A stretch of DNA of 64,000 bases from Sesamum alatum (GCA_034509735.1 JACGWO010000010.1:8817193-8881192); one strand, 5' to 3'. Counted from the first letter of the stretch, positions 24,264 to 37,277 are shown. Numbers and translations: made by a program. Notes: generated by a model not told the origin, from the sequence alone.

Positions 24264-26060
24264 AATTTCGAGGACGAAATTTTTATTAGGAGAGGAGAAT
24301 TGTAACATCCTCAAATGTTAATACATAATTATCATTTATTATTATAACGACATGAATATATAATGAGATGGTTTATATTATATTTGGTGCTTAACTATAG
24401 AAATGATTTGATAAGATATAATCTTGGAGGTACTTGAAATTTGATGTAATAAAAAGTTGTGGGGTTTAAATAGAAAATTTGTGAAAATGAAGGGGGAGAT
24501 ATAATATCTTGTAAATACATATAAAGAATATATATGGCTATGCTACACAACAAAAGAAATCATCTTCGTTAACCTGTGTATAATATTCACAAATAAGTGT
24601 AGACACTAATATATATATATAGATATATATACTATTCACACATGCATATAGACACTAACATATGTATATATATACATAGAAGATATCAACTTAGAAGAGT
24701 GTAGAAAAATTAATAAACAAAGGGAGGGCAGTGGAGTGAGAGCAAGGCAATAAATAGAATTTGATTTCTTTATACCATTCTTTCTTTTCTTATTCAAGAA
24801 CTCAAAACCTAGTCTTCTCAATTGATAATGGACATGAGAACAACATACTAGACTGAACACATTATTTTACTAACTAAATCGTTAGGGAATTGAGGTAAGT
24901 ATGGTTAATTGGATCTATATATGTGAAAATACTTGTTTATTTGTAATCTTGATCATAACTATCATATGCTTAACTAGATTATATGGTTATCTTGAGAAAT
25001 TGTTGTGATGTGTTATGTCTATGGTTCGATGTGATCCATATGGTAAATGATTATGATATACTTTGATTTTGTTGTTGAGCAAAGATGAACGATGGAGTGG
25101 TCGTGAATGATTGTGACATGCTTCTATTTAATTGTTGATGGAAAGTGAATTATGAAGTCGTTAATATGCAGATGGTAAATTGAGATGAAGAAATGACTTA
25201 CCTAACCTGAGCCATATTCAATTATTTATGATGATGTGACTGATGACGAGTTGTGTGCTATCATGACTATGTGATTGATGATGTGGTATATGATATGAGA
25301 AATGAATATACAGCTAGGTATCATGGCACGAAGGGTACGGGATATTCCTTGTAGCGGGGAATATCCTATGTTGATGGCTACACACTAGAATGGTGTGGGG
25401 GTGCTATGTTTGATGTGATATCCTGTGTTGATGTTGCTACACACTTGACAGTGTGGGGATATCACATACGATGGGTATCCTGTGTCGATGATTATAAGAT
25501 ATTGATTATGATGATGAGAACCTGCAAAACCATTTAATATACTTCAGCTAGACTAAGTAGGGCCCTAAGAAAATAAATCATAATCATGGTTTATTATGTT
25601 GTCATTGATGGGTGATTCTAGAATTGTTATCACAAAATTATTGGTATTGATTACTTCGTGATATTATGGAAATTGCATAACTAATATTAATTGATTGATC
25701 GGTTTCATCGCATGAAAATTGGTCTTCTGTCTATGTGTTTATATATGTATATATATAGCTAATTAGCTATACTTATTGAGTTGGCAACTTACTCTTTGTC
25801 ATGCACTTTTTCAGCAGATAGATTGTAGTGACTCATCTAGCTAGATCGTAGCTAGTTGTCAGCCTTATTAGGTGGGTCAACAATATCATCATGAGTCGGG
25901 AGCTCTAACTACATATTTACAAGAATATTAAACTCTGACTGAATTGTATCTTAGGTTTTGTAATATGTAGAAAGTCCACTTTTGTCGTTTTATATGCTAT
26001 AGTGAAATACCTTATACAAAGATTTTGGTGAAGTATTTAATAGCTTGAGGTTTATATAAA
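24264..26060 (+). mobile_element. 3' end and LTR of a Tekay/Del-type gypsy element
   Basis: AATTTCGAGGACGAAATTTT at about 24263-24282 is the hallmark 3' internal end of plant chromoviruses, followed by a purine-rich tract (24286-24299) and an LTR start TGTAACATCC at 24301. The LTR continues through AT-rich sequence with microsatellite-like TATATA near 24610-24680 to roughly 26060, where hAT sequence begins. The outer end was not pinned and no second LTR is in the window. Nearly all internal sequence is missing. Confidence 0.65.
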
Positions 26061-26063
26061 ATA

Positions 26064-27945
26064 TTGATAAAAGATGATTTATCTAGTTGGGATTAAATGT
26101 GAATCACTTATGAGATGGAATGTGATTCTGGAGGGGGTATCACATATATTATCTGGTATGTTGCTTCTTGATGAGCTTTCATTTAAGACGGTTGGAAATC
26201 TTGGTTTCAAGTACTTTTTGTCAGTTGCATGTCCTTTGTTCTTGATCCCATCACGAAAAGGACAAAATTGAAGTTTTATTTGAAAAACACTTCCAAAGTG
26301 TTTGCATCGCGACAGACACATGGACATATCTGAAAAAAGTTAATTACATGTGTCTAACAACACTTTATTGATGATGATTAGAAACTACAAAAGAGGAAAT
26401 TGAATTTTTGCTAGATTTCTAGACATAAAAGTGAATAAGTTGGTTTTGATGTTGAAAAATATTTTCTTGATTAGGGAATCCAGAATTGATAAGGTTTTTG
26501 TTGTCACAGTTGATAATGCTTCTTCAAATGATGGTGCAATTTTGTATGGCAAAATTGAAAAATTGGTCCTATATATAGGGGTTGACAAAATTAGTCCTAC
26601 AGGCATAATTGTTCGTCGGAGTTCTCGGCCCCACGCTAGCGGTGGGGGGCAAAAAGAATGGATTGCTCTCCTATTGCGTGTTTGGGGCAACAATTTCGTC
26701 CTGCAAATTGTTGGTCGTTTGGTTGCTGGAAACAAAAGGAAGAATATTGTGAGGATTAAGAGTTTAACAATCGATTAACTTTGGGTTTGAAATTATTTAG
26801 TGGAAAGGGGATTTTAGGGTTTTTTTTATTTGAGTTTCTAGAACATGTTTAAGCAAAGAAAATTTGTTGAACACCCCCAATTCTTCCTCACATGATTTAC
26901 ACATGCTTCATTTCTTACCTATTTAGTCGAGTTAGCATCCACGTATAATGCCACGTCTTTAAGTTCAGTCCAGTTGGCAACCGAAACCCTAAGCCCCAAT
27001 TTGTCCGGCTAAATTCTTGGAATTTTTTGGTGGAAGGATTAAAATTGCCACTAAATCAAAATTTACAAGACCAAAATTGTCAGTTCAATACTTATAGGAC
27101 CAATTTTGCCACCACTATTATATAGGACCAATTTTGCAATTTTTCCATTTTGTATTTGCAAAAAAAGTTTGATAACTGGGGTATAAATACTTTTGGTGGG
27201 AAATATGTACATATGAGGTGCACTGCTTATATTGTTAATCTCATTGTATAAGATGACTTGAAAAACAAAGAAGAACACATGGTTGTCTTTCGTATTAGAG
27301 AAGCTATAAGCTGTGTTGAAAATTCTCCAACAAGGTACAAAAAAATTAAAGAGTGCGTGAAGAATGAAAAATTAGATACAAACAAATTGTTAAGTCTCGA
27401 TGTATCTACTAGGTGGAATTCCACCTATTTGATGTTGGAGGCTACTGCATGCCTTAAAAGAGCATTTTTCCGGTATGAAGATTTGGATTTTGGTTATACG
27501 AATACTCTTTCAAAAGCCCCACATGATGGAGTTCTAGTAGATTATGATTGGAATAGAGCTACATTATTTTTGAAATTTTTGGGTCATTTCTACAAATTTA
27601 CTTTGAGCATTTTTTATTCTTCATATGTGACTTCCAATAATATATATCACAAAATATGTGATGTTGACTTGCTTCTCAAGCAGTGGTTGGAGAGTGATGA
27701 TTTTGTGTTGTCTGAGATGTCTAAAAGGATGAAACAAAAATTTAACAAATAATAGGGATCAATTGGAAAAATGAACATGGTCATATATTATGTAGTTATC
27801 CTTGATCCACGTCAAAAGTTAGAGTATACTGAATTTTCATTTTATAAGCTATATGAGGATGCGACACAATGTTTGTTTATGCAAGAAAATGTAAGGAATG
27901 GCATGGTTGAGTTGTTTAATACTTATAAGGCTATGTAATTTCGTC
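26064..27945 (+). pseudogene. hAT (Ac-like, RICESLEEPER-type) transposase remnant
   Basis: Blocks of an hAT transposase in correct order on the plus strand: L-L-L-D-E-L-S-F-K-T-V near 26165; F-L-S-V-A-C-P near 26217; V-T-V-D-N-A-S-S-N-D near 26505, with the conserved Asp; G-G-K-Y-V-H-M-R-C-T-A near 27197; D-V-S-T-R-W-N-S-T-Y-L-M-L near 27399; and I-L-D-P-R-Q-K near 27806. The zinc-finger BED N-terminus and the C-terminal dimerisation domain are missing, and several stops interrupt the first half. A 599-bp MITE splits the gene at 26548-27146. The 3' part ends directly against the FREE1-like fragment. Confidence 0.8.
26548..27146 (+). mobile_element. Non-autonomous MULE (MITE) nested in hAT
   Basis: Terminal inverted repeats start GGCAAAATTG and, on the opposite strand, GGAAAAATTGCAAAATTGG; both continue into ATTGGTCCTATATA. 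A perfect 9-bp target duplication ATTTTGTAT flanks it at 26539-26547 and 27147-27155, diagnostic of Mutator-like elements. Removing the element plus one duplication copy restores the interrupted hAT reading frame across the site. No transposase inside. Confidence 0.9.
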
Positions 27946-30900
27946 TTCAAGTTTATCAAATCCTATTTCATCCTTAAGTTGGCTTTTAGCCACCTTGGTT
28001 CAAGTACTCATTTGGACATGACATCTAGAACTTGTATGAAAACACAAGCATTAACCCTTCAGATCAAGTGAAGGGAGCTGAGCCATCAGTAGAGAAGAAG
28101 AAAGGCTTCATCGATTGGAAGAACTTTATAAAGCCAGTCAATGAGGAGAAAGATCACTGGGTTAGATTAATATTTTTATTGATTTAGTATAGTTGTCACT
28201 AGATTCCTTTTGTGATTGCATTATTATGCAATACTAGATATTCTATTTCATATTCATTACCAACTGTTTTTACATCTTACTTTTAGGTTCCAGATGAAGC
28301 CGTAACCAAGTGTACAGCTTGTGGGACAGATTTTAGTGCTTTTAATCGAGAGGGTAAGCACTCTGGTTCAATGGATAAGTTAACTGTCAACATCTGTTGG
28401 TAACGGTGGGCATTTGTGTCTTTTGGTATTCATAATAAAGAACTGAAAGAATTTGTTTGAAATGATTGAAAATAGAATTCTTCACAAGGTAGCGTTTACA
28501 TCCTTGCATGTGATAAATTTAGGATGGGATGGGACAATATTAAATGGTGGATAAAATTAATCTTGAGTGAATAATTCTATATATGTGGACATATGTGTAG
28601 CCCCTACTGGAATTAGAGTGGGATAACTTATCCCCCAAAATAGTGTTTAAGTCCGGGCCAACCATTTCTCTAGTAAATAGGGGAATTGGTTGGATTGGGC
28701 CATTTATCCGACCCAATCCAACCATGTAAACTAGCCCAAATTTTTTTAAGAACTCAAAAGATTCCTAGTTTCTTGCATTAACCATTTAACGCCTCTTAAG
28801 TACTGAAAGCATGTGTACATGATTTTGCAAATTACAAGACTAGTAATTTATGAGAATTAGTTTGTATTCTGCCTGAAAAACATTCCTTCCCATTTACTCT
28901 TATTATGCTTTTGTTTTCTATAGCCATACTTGATGATACTCTTTTCTCATTGTGGTTTTGGTCATTTTTATACATGTCATCAACATCAGTGCCAAAACTG
29001 CGGGGATATTTTCTGTGACAAATGCACACAAGGCAGAATTGCACTCACTACAGATGAGCATGCCCAACCAGTTCGAGTTTGCGACAGATGCATGGTACGC
29101 AATATTGTATATGTAATTTGTTTTGTCGATCTCACAGCCACCAATTTGAAATTGGTTGTGGTGCCTCACTAGAATGTTCTTTCATTTAAGCATTGAAATG
29201 CTATTGTTTCCGCAGCTTCACATCAGCAATGAAAACTACATTATTGTAGTATAGTAGAATTCAAATAATTCCTAGTTGGAGAATCCTAGTAAAACTAGAA
29301 TGCAGTAAGTGAAACAATCACATCATATACGGTTCATGGTTGCAAGAACTTTATTATGCTTTGATGGGCTAGAGTAACGGTTTCAATAGCTTATGTTGGG
29401 ACACAGTAGTAGCATTAGCCCCTCGCTACAGAGATCTAGAAGTTTTGGTTTTCAGCAGCACAGAAGTATGAGGTGAAAAATTGTCAGAAGTAAGACTTCT
29501 TCTGCTGGTAAAGGTTCTAATAAGAAATATCTAACATTTGTTTTCCTTTGTTTTTTCCTCATTTTGTTGCTTTCAAAGTTAATGTTCATTGGTTGGATTA
29601 TGAATGGGCAATCATGCAAATTCTGAAAACTTCCTAAACTTGTTTTTCCTGCACATTGCTTCTGCACCACCAATATTGCTTCATTCTTTTGATCAGTGTA
29701 CTTGCTCCACATATCATTTGTCATAGAGTGATCACATTGTTAAGCTCTATCATCTCATCAAGGAGGGAAAATCATGCTTCCTGCTGCCAAAATGGAAAAA
29801 AGGATCAAATCTTTTGCCCAAAAATAATTTAGTTGACCCTGTGTTGGACTAATTTAAACTTCATCTCTTGATGAATAGTGACTCTTGTTATTCCACTGAT
29901 TTTGGACTTTGTAGCATCATCTTTCGTACTCCCCAAAGCCTGAAATGTATCTTCTTTTGATTAATTTTGTGGTTTTTATGCGTCATTTTGTTATTTATAC
30001 TAATTTTTTCTACCTCATTCCAGACATGTTGACTTTAGACTAATGAGTTACTATATTACAAAGTTGATTCGTTAAACACCCTCATTTCACAGACTATACC
30101 CTACCTCACTAAAGTATTATAATATGGCCCACCACCTCAGCCATATGTCTTCAATCAGGTGTTGTGGGCTAGTAGATGTTGTAACTTCTCTGTGCAGTAT
30201 CCGTCTGTTCCTCAGGATGAAAGCTGGAAAATATTCTTTTACCTTGAATTTATTTTCTAGTTTTGGGCCCTATTTTTAGCATTTTATTTGCCTACAAGTG
30301 CAACATTGACAACACCACATCCGGCCAACCGACCCTTAATGAGGTGAAGAATGACTAGGCGATGTATTTTTCTCCTACTTCTAAAGTTGACCTAATTATG
30401 ACTTACGCAATGGAAACTTTTCACCCTCCATGTGACCTAGTTCCACAAAAACCAGTAAGCCCTATCCACACAAGAACACCGTCCCTCATGTTCCACACCC
30501 TTTTCACATGAAAATACAAGCCAAACCAAGCCAATACGTCTTCACAGTGCAGAAACGTAAGCTATTACATAGATTTCCGTAAGAAACATAAGGAGGACGT
30601 AAATGCATAGAAATGTTTATGGGACAACTCCCAACCTTATACATTCCTCAGTTTTCAGTACGGTCAAATGGGATCTTTATCAAAATTTAGCAAAATTATA
30701 TGTGTTAAATGATCTCAAACCTATCTATTAACCTCCTAAAAGTTCAGAGTTCAAATTTAGCAGAAATTTTGTATGTGATATATATTTTGGACGTGATCAT
30801 GGTTTGCTTAGGAGAAAGTTCCAAAATATTATTATATAATTACTTCATTGGGTTTAATTATTTGCACCGTCTGAATGCTTTCCACTGCATTAATCATTTT

Positions 30901-31958
30901 TCTCCATCTATGATTTTCTTTCCTTCTCTATATCTTTTTTTTTTTCGTTCTCATTTTCTTGTCTTTTGGGCCTGGAAGACTGGAGTTGTTTTCAGTTAAT
31001 TCTTCTGCTAATGTAACTCAAATTTCTTATCTTTTGCTTACTTTATTATGATTATTGTTCTTTCTTTTTTGCAGGCAGAAGTAACTCAAAGGTTGAGCAA
31101 TAAGGTAGCACTTGGTAGAGTTGCTGGGTTTCAGAGCCATGAGGAACTTGCCAGAAAACTTCAGGTAATGCAGAATGCAAAAGTTGAACATCCTTTGCTT
31201 TGTTCCCGTTGTATATTTTTTATTCCAAAGCTTTCTGCTTGATGTGTAGTTACGTATTTATATAGGTTGTTGGGAGTTTATTTATGATTGTATACGACTT
31301 AGTTGAGACAGGACAAAAGGGAAAAAAGTTCTTTAGTCAATTTTGCTTGGCCCAACAATCTCTAAGCTTCGGTTGGTATTACTTTTGAAACTAAGTGAAT
31401 GAGGTACTGCCATTTTATATTGAGTGTAGTCCTGTCATTTCTCGGTTGATCATGACGAGATCACCTTATTTAGTGATCCCATTCTATTTTTGAGTGCTAA
31501 GGTTATTAGGGAGCAGTATGGGCCAAACTCATATATAAAAAAAAAAGACGAGATCTATGGCCTGTAGACCTTTGCCTTATGAGATAATATTATTGTACAC
31601 GTAATCCTTCTCTCCCTATACTTCCGTTCACAAAAAATGTTGGCCTCTTGTTGGCGTGAGATCATATATTGTCCTATCAAACATTTTCGAAATTCATTGG
31701 TTACACCATGTTAGTGTGTTGTTTCCAGAGTCTCTGCCACTTCAAACCATCTGAATGCAAGAATCTGTGTCACCCCCTACCACCACCCAAGGGCCTGAGT
31801 CTGGAGTGAAAATTTGATCAGTGTACAAGCACCCAATACAACAGAGACATTTTTGTGTACTTCAAAAGTGAGATATTGGCATGCGGACCACTTCAAAGTG
31901 ATTTCAGATGGGTAGATCTATGAGAATTATGGATATTGCTTGTGAGAGAGTTGCTAAT

Positions 31959-32143
31959 ATCTCTATGGAAATCTCATCCAATTTATCGGAAGAGATTGTA
32001 CGCGCTTCATTATGACTAGGAGAAGGAACTGATGTTTCCCCTTTAAGCTTTAGATATCTCAATGGGAATCTCATCCAATCTATCGGAACTTTGGAAGAGA
32101 CTGTAGGCGCTTCGTTATGGCTAGTAGAAGGAACTGATGTTTC
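31959..32143. repeat. Imperfect tandem duplication of about 90 bp
   Basis: Two consecutive units (about 31959-32038 and 32053-32143) share 'atctca-tgg-aatctcatccaat', 'tatcgga', 'cgcttc-ttatg-cta' and 'gaaggaactgatgtttc'. They lie in the 3.1-kb intron of the FREE1-like pseudogene. On the minus strand both units stay open and encode G-E-T-S-V-P-S-x-S-H-N-E-A twice (frame 32233-31904), with no family I recognise. Confidence 0.65.
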
Positions 32144-32896
32144 ACCTAGACAGCACATTGAAACTGCTAAAAGGTTCAGTTGTTGCGTTAGTTTTAACAA
32201 AAATTCTTCCATAACTTCGCTTTTGGTTACCAACCAGGTTTAGCTGCTTAATTAGAAGGATTAATTGTATCTAGCATGTAAAGGTGTAACCTCTCATTTT
32301 GGAACACTGTAAACCATTTGATTTCTCAAGCTAAATATCCTGCTAAAAATGCGATAGATTTATTTCTATTAAGTTTCTCAAAGATAGCCACCGTGTTCTA
32401 GAAATAATCCTTGGCCTTGCACTGCTCTTCTCGCTAAACTATCATATTCTTAACCTTCTTCAGGTAAATCAATATCAAAGTAAACATAACATGCCCACTT
32501 TCACATTCCAGTTTGCTTTCTGTTGTGGAGAGTAGATTTGTTGTGTAGCTCAGTAATTTTTCAACCAAATCCGCGAATGTCCTCTGAAATTAATTCCCTT
32601 AATGTCGTTTGTTTTCACGGATCATTTTGCGAATCTTGGTCATTACTACATTCTGTTCTTGCTACTTTCTTATGAAATCTTGTCCTCATCCCCATCATGT
32701 GTGAATAGTCTTTTTCTAATAATGATCATGAAAATCGAGGAAATTATATTATTCACAGCATCCCCAGCAGATTTGGAGAGAAATATAGAAGTTTTTTATT
32801 TAATCTTCTAAGAAGTTTGTTTTTTCAGAATTATAACATCTTAAACTTTTTTATTTGAGAATCTTACAAAAATCTAGAAGCATTCATATGATTAAC

Positions 32897-33148
32897 TTAC
32901 AATATACTCGATGAAGAATCTTCACTTTGACCTCCAAAAACATGCCAGCCCTTTCTGTTCCTTCTTTCTCCCTGAATGCTTCCACTTGCTCCCCATGATC
33001 TGGCTACCAGTAACTCTTGGCCTTTGCCTATCCTTTTACCGGTCTTCCGTGACATATAATGAGGGCAATATCTCTTGATCATTTTGGAACCAGCATTTCT
33101 AATCTGGTTTCTGAGTTCCGTTATTGTTCTGCTGCCGAAGCTTTTCAA
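32897..33148 (-). other. Unrecognised 83-residue open frame in an intron
   Basis: Minus-strand frame rich in basic residues (T-E-L-R-N-Q-I-R-N-A-G; R-K-T-G-K-R-I-G-K-G) and ending S-S-S-S-I-L. Its composition is more exon-like than its surroundings, and a possible intron donor or acceptor lies near each end. It could be a captured gene fragment. I do not recognise the source, and the frame may be chance. Confidence 0.25.
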
Positions 33149-34649
33149 TTTACCTGATTAACATGCTTCGTAGCAAGTTCATGGACTTTTATTGACTTAG
33201 CAAAATCTTAGTTATTGATTTGTTCCATCATCATAGTGTCATCTTACTATTCTAGTGAAATACCCACATGCTGCAATCTTCACTGTGTCCCTTGATCTCC
33301 TAACTTCTTTTATCCAGCTTCTTCTTATCATTGTCCCTAATTTTTTAAGATAGCAAGGATTTACTTAGGTGATGCTTAAGGTGACAAACTTTAACACTTT
33401 TTGCATCGGAGGAACTTGCATGCATTTCAACCTGTCAGAGCAATTCTCAACATACCCCGTCCTTACTCATGCTAGTAACATGTGTAAAAAGTAATGCAAA
33501 CTAGAATCAGTGGAGATCCTAAGTGATGGCATAATTGCTGGCTCTCATTTCATCCTAGCTAGACTGCTGTCAAATTTTTGTTGGTAGATGGTTGCAGAGT
33601 CTTGTGAAAAGTTCTCTTTGTGCTCCTTGTCTGTGCCCATAAACCATAGTATTCTGACCTTATCCACTAGAGATTTCCAGATGGAACACTTCGTGTTGCG
33701 TATACTTGGAAGAAAGCAAGAGCTCCAATCCTTAATGGACTAAGTTAAAATGATCTCACTACAAATTAAACAACTTCACTCTAGGGCATTGAGGTATCTT
33801 AGCAAACCAGAAATTGTCGCCAATCCTGGTGGAGCTGCAAAATTTGGTGGTTCGGGCATGACCAAAAATTGCAGTTTTTCAGGTCTGTCTCATTGTATAG
33901 AGGGCAAGAGGCGGAAGAAGCTATTTCAGTGGTTTCATTGTTTTTGCTAGTCTGTTATCCTCTATATTGAAATTCGAATTTGCCATTGGACTCTACGAAT
34001 TAAAGACTGTTTAGTGAAGATGGTGATTGGGTGTATAAGATGCTTGTGGGTGCACGCTAAAGGACTTGCAAGATCGTCTGTATTCTTTTTGTGTTAACCA
34101 TGTGATCAAGATCTATGTACATTGTTGTTAGTTTAGTGCGTTCTAGACTTCTCATATATTCTGACAGAGGATCAATATGAAGGTTAATAATTGGGTGACA
34201 CTTTGTTGTTTCAAATTTTAAGCATTAGTGGTGGGAATGAATAGTCTTAATTACATATTTCTGATTTATCATGTGGTGGTCGTTTTCTGTTACAGGAGGA
34301 GCTGGACAAGAAGCGCAAGACAGGTAATTATGTATACTGAGGTATTGGTTCCCGTTGTACCGTTCTGTGCTCTTTGTTTATCAGCTAAAGCAATGTTAAA
34401 CCTGTAGGTGCAAACCCTGAAGCCTCTGGTACAAAAATGAGAGAAGTCGTCTGTCCGATATGCACAGTCCATTTACAGGTTCTTTTTGTCTTCTTCATAG
34501 CATCTGTTCCTTCAGAAACCTCTAGGGAAATCAGTTTATTTATTGAAGTTTTTGTCATTTCACTTTGACAGGTTTGGGTTCCTTCATCTGGTTCTGAAAC
34601 CATAGAATGCAGTGTATGCCAGCACCCATTCCTCGTCAGTGCTCATTAG

Positions 34650-35169
34650 TATGCACATAACTCTCGTGCCCTGCCCGTATAGATGGTTGGTTTGGTTCAT
34701 AATTTGTAATCTATTTAACAACTGCAATATGCGTGCATATATACAACTCATATTTCTAACCGGTTGCCAGTGTGAATGCCAATTATTGTAAATGAACAGA
34801 TTTCTGTCCTGTTTATGATGCTCCACTCTTTGTTGAAGATGAAATTTGTGGCTTTCACATTTTTATGCACTGATACTCCATTGCATATTCGTATTTTAAT
34901 AGTTTGTAATTGAGAATTTTCTTGTGCAATAAGAGAATATTTCACTATTATGTGTTGCTCCAAAGTTTTAGTTGAGAATCCTATTTGCCTATGTCCTCGT
35001 TGAGGTAGTTGCGACTTGGGAGAAAGAGCGCCTTACCAAATCAGAGAACTGGGTGTCAGAAGTCTAGGTTTGTTCGTGGCTGTGATTTCACCCTATTGTC
35101 TTATAGCAGACTCAAGTTGTGTACTTTTAGGGCTTCACGCGCATTTCATGAAATTATATATAAGACTAA
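34650..35169. other. 3' flank of the FREE1-like pseudogene
   Basis: AT-rich sequence that would have been the 3' UTR and downstream region. Nothing else recognised. Confidence 0.3.
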
Positions 35170-36049
35170 GGGAGTGATCGTGCGCGTTTTGAAAAAGTGT
35201 TTTTCAACTTCTGGATGTTGAAAAGTAATTTTGAAGTGTTTGGGATGTCAATTTCTGCTTTTGAAATTGCTATAGGAAGCATTTTTAAGCCAAAAGCTGG
35301 AAGCACCTTGGGGGGTGCATTTAGTTGCTTTGGTTTTTTGTAAATAAATTCAACTTCTTTATAGATTTCTTTACTCTTATTATAATAACTTCAATTTGAT
35401 TTTATCCTTTCTAACTTATTTTCAAAGTTGCATCTAAAATTGATGTTAGAATTTTTTAAATAATTTGAATAATTTATCACTAACAAAATTTATAATTTCA
35501 CATATTTAATATTTTAATATTTTATTTTCTATATTATATGACATTATTCTTAGATCATAGAGAAATATTAAATTAAATTGCTAGGATAATTAAAAATAAT
35601 ATTTTTTTTGTCAATCGTGTAAGTTTATTTATTGTGAATGAATGAACAATTATATTACATAATAGGAACATTATTGAATTAAACATCATGTTTTTCTATT
35701 GGTTTTGAATATTTTAATAATATATATTATAATCAATTTGTAAAAATTAAATATGAAATATATTAATTGAAATAAAAATTATTATTCTTGAGAAAAAAAA
35801 TAATTATTATAATCAAGAGGTAAGTGCAAATATTAAGCAAATCTAGCATCTGTTTAATACATGGGGGCAAAACGGTATTTAATCAATTAAACATATTTTA
35901 GAAGTGTTTCCCCCCTAACATTATTGATTTAGCTTTTATCTGCTTTTTCATTTTTTTATAAATACTACCCACTTTTGGTTCTGCTACAACTTTCAACTTT
36001 TTCTATGAAAATTACTTTTTTAAAAGCAGAAGCTCTCGCAAACACTCCC
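35170..36049. mobile_element. Non-autonomous DNA transposon with GGGAGTG ends
   Basis: Left end GGGAGTGATCGTGCGCG and right end (reverse complement) GGGAGTGTTTGCGAGAGC form an inverted repeat. Both continue into text rich in 'aaaagt', 'caactt' and 'agcttctgctttt'. The core is very AT-rich and non-coding. No target duplication was clear; hAT is a plausible superfamily. Confidence 0.55.
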
Positions 36050-37277
36050 AAAGTAATCGAATATTTAATTACTTAAATGGCCTCACAACTAAAAAATTGT
36101 AAGTTCGAATTCCATGAATGTAAGTATATGTCTATTTTTATAGTGACTGGTGGTTTAATTGTTTTGTTTGAATATATTCGTTGATTTGAATTATTGACGT
36201 ATTTAATTATTTTTTACCTTGAATGAATTGAATAATGTAATGAGTCACGTACTATGGAAAAAAATAAATGCCAATACTTCCAACTAAATTTAAAACGACG
36301 AATTCAAATTCCATGTTGAGATGACTTCAAACAGTATTGGGATTTTAATTAATGGTAAATGTGGGCTATTAAATATTTAAAGAATAAACATCATCTATAT
36401 CCATTTATTTAATATCATTAAGTATATAAATATTTCTTCTTTTTAGCTAATACAACTTGTGACGAATTAGCGATCGACCCCTATTATAATTTTTTTATTC
36501 GAATGAAAAATTATTTCAATCACGTTTCACTAATTTCAAAGAAAACACATCAAATTATTTATTATTTTTATTCTTACCTAACACCTTTTACACATCACAT
36601 TAACTATCATCATTGCATTTATCTCACATTCAATCACATACTACTAAAAAATTCCATCTCAATGAAACTCATTCTATCTCATTTTTTCTTGTTAAGTGAG
36701 ATGAAAACACGAGCAGTCAAGTGTCTTATTCTTATAAAGCAAAAAGCGAAGAGTATATATTCCCTTACATTAAATCTTGTTCGACTAAAGTAATAAACAA
36801 TGAGTATTCATCCTCTTTACAAAGAATGTTAAATCCTAATCTAAATTTAGAATCTATATTAAGGGAATGGCTTCATCATGGTTTAAAGTTGCGGTATCGA
36901 TGATAATAATTTCAGAGGATAATATTCCATATTAGTCGCGGCATATCGAAATATTATCATACAATACGAAACAAGCACATTTTATGATGCTTAAAATTTT
37001 TAAAAAAATATAAGTATCACAATTACCAATTAATATTACAAATAATTTATTAAATCAAGCGTCAACAAAATCAATCATAGAAACGGATGAATACATAAAA
37101 ACAAAATATAAATACACAAAATACTATTACATAATTGTTAATAAATTATGAACGATTATTGATATGACAATAAGCAAATATTGCTCCGTTTGTTCAACTC
37201 TTCCTCCAATTTTGTACTCGTGAGCCACGCTATTGATTTATTGAAATATACTTATCTGTTCCAATTTTGTGCCTATA
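36050..37277. other. AT-rich intergenic DNA
   Basis: No gene, RNA gene or clear transposon end recognised. Short chance frames only. Confidence 0.4.

Larger units (their letters stand above)
28024..34649 (+). pseudogene. FREE1: FREE1/FYVE1-like ESCRT protein, 5'-truncated pseudogene
   Basis: FREE1 is a plant-specific FYVE-domain ESCRT component for multivesicular-body sorting. Exons: about 28029-28160 (ends K-P-V-N-E-E-K-D-H-W), 28287-28353, about 28976-29094, 31075-31164, 34296-34323, 34408-34478, 34572-34649 (ends F-L-V-S-A-H). The last four are intact GT-AG exons with matching phase, including C-P-I-C-T-V-H-L-Q and the C-x-x-C before H-P-F-L. The upstream half is damaged: an in-frame TAG at 28026-28028, no usable acceptor before exon 3 in the right phase, and a FYVE basic core reading H-Q-H-Q-C-Q-N-C-G where the family has R-R-H-H-C-R-N-C-G. 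The proline-rich N-terminal half, about two-thirds of the normal protein, is absent; hAT sequence lies there instead. Introns 3 and 4 are about 2.0 and 3.1 kb. A distant first exon cannot be fully excluded. Confidence 0.8.

Noticed and set aside
26431..26778. 115-residue plus-strand frame crossing the hAT/MITE border
   Set aside because: It starts in hAT transposase and runs through the MULE MITE terminal repeat; the fusion is an accident of the insertion.
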